The notes below the pieces were generated by a model that was not told the DNA's origin, made no database searches, and saw only the letters and a list, made by a program, of their open reading frames with translations. From Actinomadura litoris (GTDB lineage: Bacteria; Actinomycetota; Actinomycetes; Streptosporangiales; Streptosporangiaceae), in contig NZ_WOFH01000003.1 of the NCBI RefSeq assembly GCF_009733595.1, positions 723,633 to 787,632 on the forward strand: a stretch of 64,000 nt of DNA, in the 5' to 3' direction. Made by a program: the position numbers and the translations under genes. The first letter of the stretch is position 1. Each line of letters starts with the position of its first letter. Shown here one piece after another: positions 16,841-24,368 of the stretch.

Positions 16841-17593
16841 ATGGGCGCCGGGCCGGATTCTTGTGGGGGGACGACCCCCCGCGCCCCCCGGAACAGACCT
16901 GATTCTTGTGGGGGGACGACCCCCCACGCCCCCCGGAACAGACCTGTCAAGCTGCTGGTCGTCGACGACGAGCCGATGGTGTGCGCGCACCTGCGGACGA
17001 TCCTCACCGCCGAGGACGGCCTGGTCGTCGTCGGCGAGGCCCACGACGGAGCCGAGGCCGTCGAGTCCGTGCTGCGGCTCGCGCCCGACGTCGTGCTGAT
17101 GGACCTGCGCATGCCGGGCGTGGACGGCCTGACCGCCATCGAGCGGATCGCGGCGCTGCGCCGCCCGCCGGTGGTCGTGGCGCTCACCACCTTCGACGCC
17201 GACTCCTACGTGCTGCGCGCGATGCGGGCCGGCGCGGCGGGCTTCCTGCTGAAGTCGACGCCGCCCGAGGACCTCGTCGGGCTCGTCCGGGTCGCCGCCG
17301 ACGGCCACACCGTGATGTCGCCGGCCGCGACCCGCCGCCTGCTGGCCTCCGCCGACGACCGCCGCCGGGCCGACCGGCGCCGCGCGTCGCTGGTCGACGC
17401 GCTGACCGAGCGCGAGACGCAGGTGCTGACCTGCCTGGGCGAGGGCCTGTCCAACGCCCAGATCGCGCGCCGCCTCCACCTCACCGAGGCCACCGTGAAG
17501 GGCTATGTCTCCCGGCTGCTGATGAAGCTCGACTGCGCGAACCGCACCCAGGCGGGCCTCCTGGCCTACGAGTCCGGCCTCTGCGACACCTGA
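16841..17593 (+). CDS. LuxR/NarL-type response regulator with in-frame repeat insertion
   Basis: 250 residues. The receiver domain begins at residue 36 (VKLLVVDDEP) with acidic pair Asp42-Asp43 and phosphoacceptor Asp88 in LMDLRMPG. The C-terminal LuxR HTH is LTERETQVLTCLGEGLSNAQ and on, about 188-245. Residues 6-35 are two tandem 15-residue copies (DSCGGTTPRAPRNRP and the same with His) encoded by the 45-nt repeats at 16856-16945. Normal family members start right at the receiver. No ATG, GTG or TTG remains at the usual place, so ATG 16841 upstream of the repeats must be used. No histidine kinase is nearby; the divergent ABC gene is a likely target. Confidence 0.85.
   Translation: MGAGPDSCGGTTPRAPRNRPDSCGGTTPHAPRNRPVKLLVVDDEPMVCAHLRTILTAEDGLVVVGEAHDGAEAVESVLRLAPDVVLMDLRMPGVDGLTAIERIAALRRPPVVVALTTFDADSYVLRAMRAGAAGFLLKSTPPEDLVGLVRVAADGHTVMSPAATRRLLASADDRRRADRRRASLVDALTERETQVLTCLGEGLSNAQIARRLHLTEATVKGYVSRLLMKLDCANRTQAGLLAYESGLCDT
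16856..16945 (+). repeat. Two tandem 45-nt palindromic elements inside a coding region
   Basis: Units 16856-16900 and 16901-16945 differ at one base. Each contains the hairpin GTGGGGGG-ACGA-CCCCCC(A/G)C. The same core occurs inverted in the LytTR gene at 29090-29212. Each unit is 15 codons, so the reading frame is kept. Confidence 0.9.
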
Positions 17594-17602
17594 GAAACCG
17601 AA

Positions 17603-17637
17603 ACCGGGACGCGACCCCTGTCGGGTCGCGCCCCGGT
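17603..17637 (+). terminator. Terminator after the response regulator
   Basis: 15-bp stem (17603-17617 with 17623-17637) with one mismatch and a 5-nt loop CTGTC, starting 9 nt after the stop codon. Confidence 0.8.
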
Positions 17638-17653
17638 CCGTGCCTGAGACCTC

Positions 17654-17803
17654 TCAGGTCATGTGCACCGCTCTTGTCATGTGCACCGTTCCCGTCGCCG
17701 CGGTTCGGGAGCTCGGCTCGGCCGAGAGTACGGCGAGCGCAAGGGCGGCCGACCCCAGCGTAAGGGCGGTCGCGAGGGCGAGCGGGACTATAGACCTTAG
17801 CAC
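17654..17803 (-). CDS. Small secreted peptide with repeated VHMT, downstream of the SARP gene
   Basis: 49 residues, GTG start at 17803 preceded by GAGAGGG at 6-nt spacing. The N-terminus (MLRSIVPLALATALTLGS...) is one basic residue followed by a long hydrophobic core ending AVLSA. This is a good Sec signal peptide or single helix, with possible cleavage before EPSSRTAATG. The short mature part ends VHMTRAVHMT, a direct repeat of VHMT. I do not recognise a family. It lies 191 nt downstream of the SARP regulator on the same strand, with palindromes in between (17911-17929, 17962-17975). The position recalls afsS after afsR, but the protein is different in kind. Its 3' end meets the response-regulator terminator. 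Confidence 0.6.
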   Translation of the reverse strand: MLRSIVPLALATALTLGSAALALAVLSAEPSSRTAATGTVHMTRAVHMT

Positions 17804-17910
17804 TAGTTACCCTCTCATCTTCCTATTGCATGCCCCTAAGTCGGGCATCTCCGGAAGCTTACTAGAAAGCCGGTCGAGATGGGCACATGGACTGAGGATC
17901 TTGTTATGTC

Positions 17911-17929
17911 AGGTTTAGTGATTAAACCT
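17911..17929. promoter_or_regulatory. Operator-like palindrome upstream of the small peptide gene
   Basis: AGGTTTA / TAAACCT, perfect 7-bp arms around GTGAT, in an unusually AT-rich stretch about 110 nt upstream of the peptide start. A second symmetric site, CACGA-GCGT-TCGTG (17962-17975), lies nearer the SARP stop. Together these suggest separate transcriptional control of the peptide gene. Confidence 0.45.
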
Positions 17930-17994
17930 TAAAGTAGTTGATCTCAGGTGAGAATCCCATTCACGAGCGTTCGTGGTATCTTTCGGCGGTGGTG

Positions 17995-20900
17995 CTAGCT
18001 ATTGAACGGATCGCCCTGCTCGTTGAGCCTTGAGCGGATCGTCCGGCTCTCGGACGCGCCGATGGCGTCGAAGATCGTCAGGGCGCGGCGCCAGCAGTCG
18101 CGGGCCGGGCCCGGCTCCGACGTGTGCAGGAGCGCGCCGCCCATGCCCTCCAGCGCCTTGGCCCGCTCGTAGGGGACGCCGATGAGGTCGGCGATATCGT
18201 GCGCTTCCCGGAAATGGTCGAGCGCGTCCGAATGACGTCCGGCACCGGCGAGCGCCTCGCCCAGGTGCCGCAGGGCGAGCGTCTCCTCGTAGCGCTCGCT
18301 GATGGCGCGGGCGAGCACGAGCGCCTTCTTGTGGTGAATGAGCGCCTCGGCGAATCGCCCGGCGTTCTGGAATGTCGCGCCGATGCCGATGAGCGTCTCG
18401 ATCTCGCTGCGCCGGTCGCCTATCTCCGCCGCCGTGGCGAGCGCCTGGCGGTAATTGCTGAGCGCCGTGTCCTGGTCGCCGGTGTAGCGGTGGACGTTGG
18501 CCATGTTGATGAGCCAGATCGCGTGGTGCTGGCGGCCGAGCCTCGCGACGGCCTTGGCGGTGTCGCCGTAGTGCCGGACGGCCGCGTCCACGTCCCCGAT
18601 GCGAAGGGCGAGGTCGCCCATGTTGTTCAGGGCCATCGTCCGGCCGAGCTGGTCGCCGGTCTCGGCGAAGATGGCGAGCGCGCGCTCGCGGGAGCGGAGC
18701 GCCTCGCGGTAGTCGCCGGTGTATTCGAGGAAGATCGCGGTGTGGTCGAGGCTGCGGGCCTCGCCGCTCCGGTCGCCCAGCAGCCGCCGGATCTCCAGGG
18801 CCTCCTGGCACCGCGCGAGCGCGTCGGCGAACCGCGAGCGGTGCCAGTGGATGAGGCTCATGTGCGAGAGGATGTCGGCCTCTCCCCGGCGCTCGGAGAG
18901 GGACCGGTAGATCGCCAGCGCCTGCTCCGCCGCGTCCAGCGCGAGGTCGTAGTCGCCCGCGCGGAACCGGACGAGGCTGAGGTCGGCCAGCGCGTAGGCC
19001 GTGCCGCGGTGGTCGTCGAGGTCGCGCAGCGCGGCGACGGCGCTCTCGTGCAGGCGCGCGGCCGTCTCCCAGTGCCCGCTGGTCTCCAGGTGCTTGGCGA
19101 GGACGCGGGCGAACCGCGCGAGGTGGTAGGGCCAGCCGCGCGCGGCGGCGTGGGACGCGGCGCGCAGCAGGCAGGCGTGCTCGGCGGCGAACCAGGCGTG
19201 GGCGCGCGCGTCGGTGTCCAGCGGCGGCAGCTGCCTGGGCGGGTGGGTGAAGCGGATCTCGACCGGGCGCGGCCCGGGGGACAGCGCCCGGTCGGCGCGG
19301 TCGGCCGCCGCCAGGTAGTAGTCCAGGACGCGGTGGACGGTCCGGCGCCGCTCGTGGCCCGGGTCCTCCTCGCGGGCCAGCCGCCGCGCGTACTCGTGGA
19401 CGAGGTCGTGGAACCGGTAGCGGCCCCGGGCCGGCTCGCCGAGCAGGTGCCGGTCGAGGAGCTCCTCCAGCACGCGCTCGGCCTCGTGGACGGGCCGCCG
19501 GAGGATCGCGGCGGCGGCGTGCGCGGTCAGGTCGGGCCCCGGGTGGAGCCCGAACGCCCGGAACGCGGCCCGCAGCGGCGGCGGCAGCCCCCGGTAGGAG
19601 ACCTCGAACACCACCGTGATCTCGCTGCCCTCGACGCGCAGCTCCTCCAGCCGCCCGCCGGGCGTCAGCCGTTCGAGCAGGTCGGCGGCGCCCCAGGTCT
19701 GCCGGTGCCGGAGTCTGCTGGCCGCGATCCGGACGGCGAGCGGCAGGTACCCGCAGCGTTCGACGACCGCCGCGACCGTCGCGTCGTCGAGGTCGCGGCC
19801 GCCGCCCGCGACGCTCCTGAACAGCGCGACGGCGTCCTCGACGGGCAGGACGTCGAGCGAGAGCGGATGCGCGTCGTGCAGCCCGGTGAGGCAGCGCCTG
19901 CTCGTCACGATGACCAGGCAGCCGGGGGAGGCCGGGAGCAGCGGGCTGACCTGGTCGTGCCCGGCGGCGTCGTCCAGCACGATGATCGCGCGGCCGCCCG
20001 CCATCTGGGACCGCCACAGCGCGGCGCGCTCCTCCAGCGCCCGGGGGATCCGCGTGGTCGGGACGCCGATCGCGCGCAGCAGCGTGTCGAGCGCGACCGC
20101 CGGGTCGAGCGGCTCCTGGCGCGGGTCGTGGGCGTGCAGCTTCAGGAAGATGTGCCCGTCGGGGAAGTGCTCGGCGAGCCGGTGCGCGACATGGACCGCC
20201 AGCGCCGACTTGCCGACGCCGGGCATCCCGTCCACCGCGATGACCGTGGCCGCCGACCCCGTCGCCGGGGCCGCGCGGGCGATCCGCAGCAGCGCCTGGA
20301 GTTGCTCGTCGCGCCCGGTGAAGGCGGCCACGTCCGAGGGCAGGTTGTGCGGGCGGCGGTCGACGGCCAGCTGCGTGCCGGGGACGCGCAGCAGCCCCGG
20401 GTCGGCGCGCAGGATCCGCTGGTGCAGCTCCCGCAGCCCCTGGCCCGGTTCGGTGCCCATCTCCTCGCGCAGCGCCCGCCGGGTGCGCCGGTAGGCCTCC
20501 AGCGCCTCGGCCTGCCGCCCGGACCGGAACAGCGCGACCATCAGCCGGCCGACCGGCCGCTCGTCGAAGGGGTCGCGCTCGGCGAGCGCGGCCAGCTCGC
20601 GCACCATGTCGGCGTGGTGGCCGCGGTGCAGCTCGATGTCGATGCGGTCGAAGGCGGCCCCGAGGATCTCCTCCTCCAGGCCGCGCCGCGTCCGGTCGAC
20701 CCAGTCGCCTGACAGGTCGGCGAGCGGGGTCGCGGCGCACAGCTCGGCGGCGCGGCGGTAGTGGTCCAGCGCGTACTCGTCGTCGCCGCTCTCGGCGATG
20801 GCGCGGGCCTGGTCGCGCAGCAGCCGGAAGCGCCACAGGTCGACGGCCTCGTCCGCGACGTCGATGAGGTAGCTGCCCTGGCGGGAGGCGAGGGCGGCGC

Positions 20901-21132
20901 CCTCCACGCCGTCCAGCCGCTGGCGCAGCCGCGCGATGTAGCTGTAGAGGCTCTGCCGCGCCTTGGCGGGCGGGCGGTGGTCCCACACGCGGGCGATCAG
21001 CGCGGCGGCGTGCACCGGCCGCCGCGGGGTCAGGAGCAGCGCCGCGAGGACGCACCGTTCCTTTGTCGTTCCGAGATCGCGCCGCCGCCCGTCGACCCAC
21101 AGCTCAACGGGGCCTAAGACACGGAACTCCAC
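17995..21132 (-). CDS. SARP/AfsR-type regulator: OmpR-like DNA-binding, BTAD, NB-ARC, TPR
   Basis: 1045 residues, GTG start after AAAGGGG. The N-terminal winged-helix domain (MEFRVLGPVELWVDG, about 1-95) and bacterial transcriptional activation domain (about 100-245, ending EEMGTEPGQGLRELHQRIL) define the SARP family. An NB-ARC ATPase follows with P-loop GMPGVGKS (302-309) and Walker B IIVLDDA. TPRs fill about 620-1030. AfsR-like proteins activate secondary-metabolite or developmental genes through direct repeats at target promoters. Likely targets here are the divergent operon at 21360 or the peptide gene downstream. The intergenic 21133-21330 is the shared control region; I could not define a convincing operator in it. 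Confidence 0.92.
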   Translation of the reverse strand: MEFRVLGPVELWVDGRRRDLGTTKERCVLAALLLTPRRPVHAAALIARVWDHRPPAKARQSLYSYIARLRQRLDGVEGAALASRQGSYLIDVADEAVDLWRFRLLRDQARAIAESGDDEYALDHYRRAAELCAATPLADLSGDWVDRTRRGLEEEILGAAFDRIDIELHRGHHADMVRELAALAERDPFDERPVGRLMVALFRSGRQAEALEAYRRTRRALREEMGTEPGQGLRELHQRILRADPGLLRVPGTQLAVDRRPHNLPSDVAAFTGRDEQLQALLRIARAAPATGSAATVIAVDGMPGVGKSALAVHVAHRLAEHFPDGHIFLKLHAHDPRQEPLDPAVALDTLLRAIGVPTTRIPRALEERAALWRSQMAGGRAIIVLDDAAGHDQVSPLLPASPGCLVIVTSRRCLTGLHDAHPLSLDVLPVEDAVALFRSVAGGGRDLDDATVAAVVERCGYLPLAVRIAASRLRHRQTWGAADLLERLTPGGRLEELRVEGSEITVVFEVSYRGLPPPLRAAFRAFGLHPGPDLTAHAAAAILRRPVHEAERVLEELLDRHLLGEPARGRYRFHDLVHEYARRLAREEDPGHERRRTVHRVLDYYLAAADRADRALSPGPRPVEIRFTHPPRQLPPLDTDARAHAWFAAEHACLLRAASHAAARGWPYHLARFARVLAKHLETSGHWETAARLHESAVAALRDLDDHRGTAYALADLSLVRFRAGDYDLALDAAEQALAIYRSLSERRGEADILSHMSLIHWHRSRFADALARCQEALEIRRLLGDRSGEARSLDHTAIFLEYTGDYREALRSRERALAIFAETGDQLGRTMALNNMGDLALRIGDVDAAVRHYGDTAKAVARLGRQHHAIWLINMANVHRYTGDQDTALSNYRQALATAAEIGDRRSEIETLIGIGATFQNAGRFAEALIHHKKALVLARAISERYEETLALRHLGEALAGAGRHSDALDHFREAHDIADLIGVPYERAKALEGMGGALLHTSEPGPARDCWRRALTIFDAIGASESRTIRSRLNEQGDPFNS

Positions 21133-21330
21133 CAGTGCCCCTTTGTGGAAATCTGCTCCTGAGTCGATTTTCGCACCGGAGGCGCCGCTTGGCCAGAATC
21201 AGGCCGCGATTCACTTGGCCGACCTGGGACCTCACAACTGATGTAGTCAGGCCAACTGCAAGTTTTCGTCAAGGAGTGCCGAACACCCTCGTTTCTGGAG
21301 GCAGATCTTTTGATCTGTTACGGAGGGCGG

Positions 21331-21366
21331 ATGCTCATGTCCGCGGAGGTAAGGGGGATGTGTTGA
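21331..21366 (+). CDS. Candidate 11-codon leader ORF overlapping the next start
   Basis: ATG at 21331, preceded by CGGAGGG, encodes MLMSAEVRGMC and stops at 21364-21366, overlapping the GTG start (21360) of the following gene. The ribosome site of that gene (GGAGGT, 21345-21350) lies inside this mini-ORF. The layout suits translational coupling or a small attenuating uORF. Confidence 0.35.
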   Translation: MLMSAEVRGMC

Positions 21367-22538
21367 CGGGGATGTCCGGCTTCGAATGGCGTCGGACCTT
21401 GATCGGGCCGGATCCGGGCTGGTGGGGGACGCCGGGTGAACGCCGCACCGTTCTGATCGTCACGGGCTCGCCCATTCCGGCGCGGCCCCTGCTCGACGTC
21501 GCGCGCCTCGCGGACGCGGATCCGCGCCTGCGGGTCGTGTTCACCGCCGCCCCGGAGGCGGCCGGGTCCGGGACGGAGAGCCGGCTCAGGGACGCGGGGG
21601 CCGTGGTCCTTCCTTGGCGGGAGGCGAGGGACCGCGAGTTCGGGCTGGCCGTGGCGGCCACAGCCGCCCCGGACCTTGCCCCGCGTGTCCCCCTGGTCGT
21701 CCTGCCGGACGCGAGGCGCGCATGCGCGCCGGGGGACCTGCGCGCGGACGGCCGCCGGAGACCGGTGCTCGCCCTCGCGCACCGCGACGAGCGCACGCCG
21801 CCGTCCCGGGAGGGACCGGCGGAGGTCGTCGTCGGCGACCCGATCCACGACCGGCTGGTCGCGAGCCTGCCGCTGCGCGACTTCTACCGCCGCGTGCTCG
21901 GCGCCGGCGGGGACCGCCGCCTCGTCGTGGTCGCGATCCCGGCCGGGGACGCCGCGTGCCGGGCGGGCCCGTGCCGTCCGCTCGACGTGGTGCGGCGGCT
22001 GCTCGCGGAACTGCCGTCCGAGCGCTACCACGTCCTCGGCGTCCCCGAACGGGAAGGCGATCCCTGCCCGGGCGGGCGCGCCCTGGCCGGGCCGCTCCGG
22101 GACGGCCTCGCGCTGCTGCCGCCCGGCGCCGACTGGCGCGCGGCCCTCGCCGCCGCCGACTGGATCGTCGGCGAGGCCGGGCCCCTCACCCGCTACGGCG
22201 CGGTGACCGGGGCTCCGGTGGTCCTCGTCGGGTCCGGGGACGTCCGCGGGCCCGGCATGGCGGAGCTGGCCCGGCTGGCGCCGCGCCTCGACGCGCGGGG
22301 CCGGATCGAGGACCAGTTGGGGGACGCCGCCGCGTACTGGCGGCCCGACCGCGCCCGTCCGGTGATCGAGCGGATCACCTCCGAGCCCGGACGGTTCCAC
22401 CGCAACACCCGGCGCCTGATGTACGGGCTGCTGCGGCTGCCGCAGCCCGCGACCATCCCGGTCGCCGACCCCGTGTCCCCGCCCTTCCACGTCGGGTGCA
22501 CGGCCGAAGACCTGAGAGACGCCCGCCAAGGAGGATGA
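21360..22538 (+). CDS. GT-B-fold-like protein, diverged paralogue of the next gene
   Basis: 392 residues from GTG 21360, chosen for GGAGGT at 9 nt; ATG 21372 is the alternative. It aligns along its length with the product of the next gene, sharing VVLPWREA, DRLVASLPLRDFYRRVLGAG and a C-terminal ADWIVGEAGPLTRYGAVTGAPV. That last segment corresponds to the nucleotide-sugar-binding part of CDP-glycerol glycerophosphotransferase/GT-B proteins. Here the conserved DHGSVTSYA-like Ser and His of the paralogue are replaced (EAGPLTRYG), so catalytic activity may be lost. No signal or membrane segment. First gene of a three-gene operon divergent from the SARP gene. Confidence 0.65.
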   Translation: MLTGMSGFEWRRTLIGPDPGWWGTPGERRTVLIVTGSPIPARPLLDVARLADADPRLRVVFTAAPEAAGSGTESRLRDAGAVVLPWREARDREFGLAVAATAAPDLAPRVPLVVLPDARRACAPGDLRADGRRRPVLALAHRDERTPPSREGPAEVVVGDPIHDRLVASLPLRDFYRRVLGAGGDRRLVVVAIPAGDAACRAGPCRPLDVVRRLLAELPSERYHVLGVPEREGDPCPGGRALAGPLRDGLALLPPGADWRAALAAADWIVGEAGPLTRYGAVTGAPVVLVGSGDVRGPGMAELARLAPRLDARGRIEDQLGDAAAYWRPDRARPVIERITSEPGRFHRNTRRLMYGLLRLPQPATIPVADPVSPPFHVGCTAEDLRDARQGG

Positions 22539-22542
22539 CGAT

Positions 22543-23787
22543 ATGCACTGCTCCGGGGACGCGTGGTCGCCCGGGCCCTTCGGCCCGGACGCGCGCAAGG
22601 GAGCGACCGTGTCCGCGCACCGCAGGGTTCTGGCGGTGGCGCACCACGTGACGGCGGCGACGCGGCTCGCCGACGTCCTGCCGCTGCTGGAGAGCGACCG
22701 CAGGGTCGTGGTCGCCTACACCGCCGCGCCCGCCTCGATCTTCACCCGCGGGCTGGAGGACTACCTGCGCGGCCTCGGCGGCGTGGTGCTGCCCTGGCGG
22801 GAGGCCGCCGCGTCCCGCTTCGACCTCGCGATCGCCGCGAGCCAGGGCATGCTGGACGGCTTACACGCCCCCGTCATGACGCTGCCGCACGGCTCGGGTC
22901 CGGGCAAGCTGCTCGGCCGCTTCCACGGCTCCGGCCCTCCGGCCGCGCGCCCGGTCGCGGGCCTCGCCAGGGAGCGGCTCGTCGTCGGCGGCCGGGTGGT
23001 GCCGTCCTCGCTCGTCCTCGCGCACGAGCGGCACCTCGCCGTCCTGGGGCGCGACTGCCCGGAGGCGCTGTCGGTCGCCTTCGTCGGCGGCGACCCCTGC
23101 CTGGACCGCCTGTTCGCGAGCCTGCCCCACCGCGACCTCTACCGCCGCGCCCTCGGCGCGGGCCCGGACACCCGGCTGGTCTTCCTCAGCTCCACCTGGA
23201 ACGACGACTCCCTGTTCGGCTCCCGTCCCGACCTGCTGTACCGGGTCGCCGCCGAACTCCCGCGCGAAGACCACCAGGTCGTCGCGGCCCTCCATCCCCA
23301 CATCTGGTCGTGGTACGGCAGGCGCCAGGTGACCGCCTGGCACACCGACTGCCTGCGCCTCGGGGTCCGGCTGCTCCCTCCCGAGGACGGCTGGCGCGCC
23401 GCGCTCGTCGCCGCCGACCGGGTCATCGGCGACCACGGCTCGGTGACCAGCTACGCCGCCGCCCTCGGCGTCCCGGTGCTGCTCGGCGCGTTCCCCGAGG
23501 ACAGCGTGGCGCCCGGCTCCCACGCCGCCCGCCTCGGCGCGGTCGCCCCGCGCCTCGACTGGGACGCGCCCCTGGCACCCCAGCTCGACGACGCCGCGCA
23601 CGCGTTCGGGCCGTCGGTCCACGAGGCGTTCCACCGCGACCTGACCTCCCGTCCCGGGGAGGCCGCGCTCCTGATCCGCCGGGAGATGTACCGGCTCATG
23701 CGGCTGCCGGACCGGTCGTCCCCACCGGAGGTGGCTCCCGTCCCCCTGCCGCAACCCATTCCCGACACCGGTCTCCGGGCCGCGTGA
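22543..23787 (+). CDS. Glycosyltransferase/glycerophosphotransferase-like protein (GT-B fold)
   Basis: 414 residues. ATG 22543 follows AAGGAGG that overlaps the previous stop; GTG 22609 (VSAHRRVLAVAHHV) with AGGGAG is a possible second start. The C-terminal half has LHPHIWSWYG, then VAADRVIGDHGSVTSYAAALGVPVLLG, the pattern of CDP-glycerol:polyglycerophosphate glycerophosphotransferases and related GT-B enzymes. It may transfer a sugar or polyol phosphate, but acceptor and donor cannot be read from sequence. Clearly paralogous to the preceding gene, with more conserved active-site residues. Its stop overlaps the next start (TGATG). Confidence 0.65.
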   Translation: MHCSGDAWSPGPFGPDARKGATVSAHRRVLAVAHHVTAATRLADVLPLLESDRRVVVAYTAAPASIFTRGLEDYLRGLGGVVLPWREAAASRFDLAIAASQGMLDGLHAPVMTLPHGSGPGKLLGRFHGSGPPAARPVAGLARERLVVGGRVVPSSLVLAHERHLAVLGRDCPEALSVAFVGGDPCLDRLFASLPHRDLYRRALGAGPDTRLVFLSSTWNDDSLFGSRPDLLYRVAAELPREDHQVVAALHPHIWSWYGRRQVTAWHTDCLRLGVRLLPPEDGWRAALVAADRVIGDHGSVTSYAAALGVPVLLGAFPEDSVAPGSHAARLGAVAPRLDWDAPLAPQLDDAAHAFGPSVHEAFHRDLTSRPGEAALLIRREMYRLMRLPDRSSPPEVAPVPLPQPIPDTGLRAA

Positions 23788-24368
23788 TGGCCGTTTCGCT
23801 GGTACGCGTCTGGGACGGACGAGGCGACCTGCTCGCCTTCTCCGGGCCGGGGACGGAACGCGTACGGATCGAGACGGGACGGACGGCGCGCACCTCGCTG
23901 ACCCTCCGCCGTTCCGGTCTCGACGCGGCGGCACCGCCCGCACCGCCTCTGGACGAGCACGTCGCGGTCGGACCCGGCGAGGCGCCGCCCGCCTGGCTGC
24001 CGTGCGCGGACGTGATCGTCCGGGACGCGCCGTCCCGCGCTCTCGCGGCGCTCCGGTCGGACTACCCCGGTTGCCTCGTCGCCGCCGTGGCGTCGCGGTC
24101 GGGAGGGTGGGAGCTGGCCGTGGCGGGGTGGCGGTTCGCGCTCGTCCCGCTCGGGCGGGCGGCGGCCGCGGCGGCCGCGGCGGACGACGTCGCCTCCTAC
24201 GCCTCGGCGGTGCACGCGTGGGTCGCCTCCGGCCGTCCGGTCGGCGCGCTCGGGACGGCGACGCTGACCCTGGCCCGGGGACGCGGCGGGACGGATCAGG
24301 GCGGCGGGTCCGACCGCGCGAGCTGCTCCCTGACCGCCTCCTCCTGGGGCGACTTCAGGACGGCGTAG
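23787..24368 (+). CDS. Hypothetical protein, third gene of the GT-B-like operon
   Basis: 193 residues. ATG overlaps the previous stop by one base (TGATG), so it is translationally coupled. Codon bias is good. Residues 1-60 look like beta-strands (SLVRVWDGRGDLLAFSGPGTERVRIETG); the middle is Ala-rich. No motif that I recognise, no signal peptide. The 3' end overlaps the convergent STAND gene by 73 bp, so antisense interference between the two transcripts is possible. Confidence 0.55.
   Translation: MAVSLVRVWDGRGDLLAFSGPGTERVRIETGRTARTSLTLRRSGLDAAAPPAPPLDEHVAVGPGEAPPAWLPCADVIVRDAPSRALAALRSDYPGCLVAAVASRSGGWELAVAGWRFALVPLGRAAAAAAAADDVASYASAVHAWVASGRPVGALGTATLTLARGRGGTDQGGGSDRASCSLTASSWGDFRTA

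Noticed and set aside
16856..16945. CRISPR-like direct repeats
   Set aside because: Only two abutting copies without spacers, lying in a coding frame and containing a palindrome; no cas genes.
17640..17918. A plus-strand 92-codon ORF over the small peptide gene
   Set aside because: It begins in the response-regulator terminator, lacks a ribosome site, and the minus strand gives a better start and signal peptide.
18124..20712. A plus-strand open frame of about 860 codons opposite the SARP gene
   Set aside because: No domain, Arg/Gly/Val-rich shadow of the SARP reading frame.
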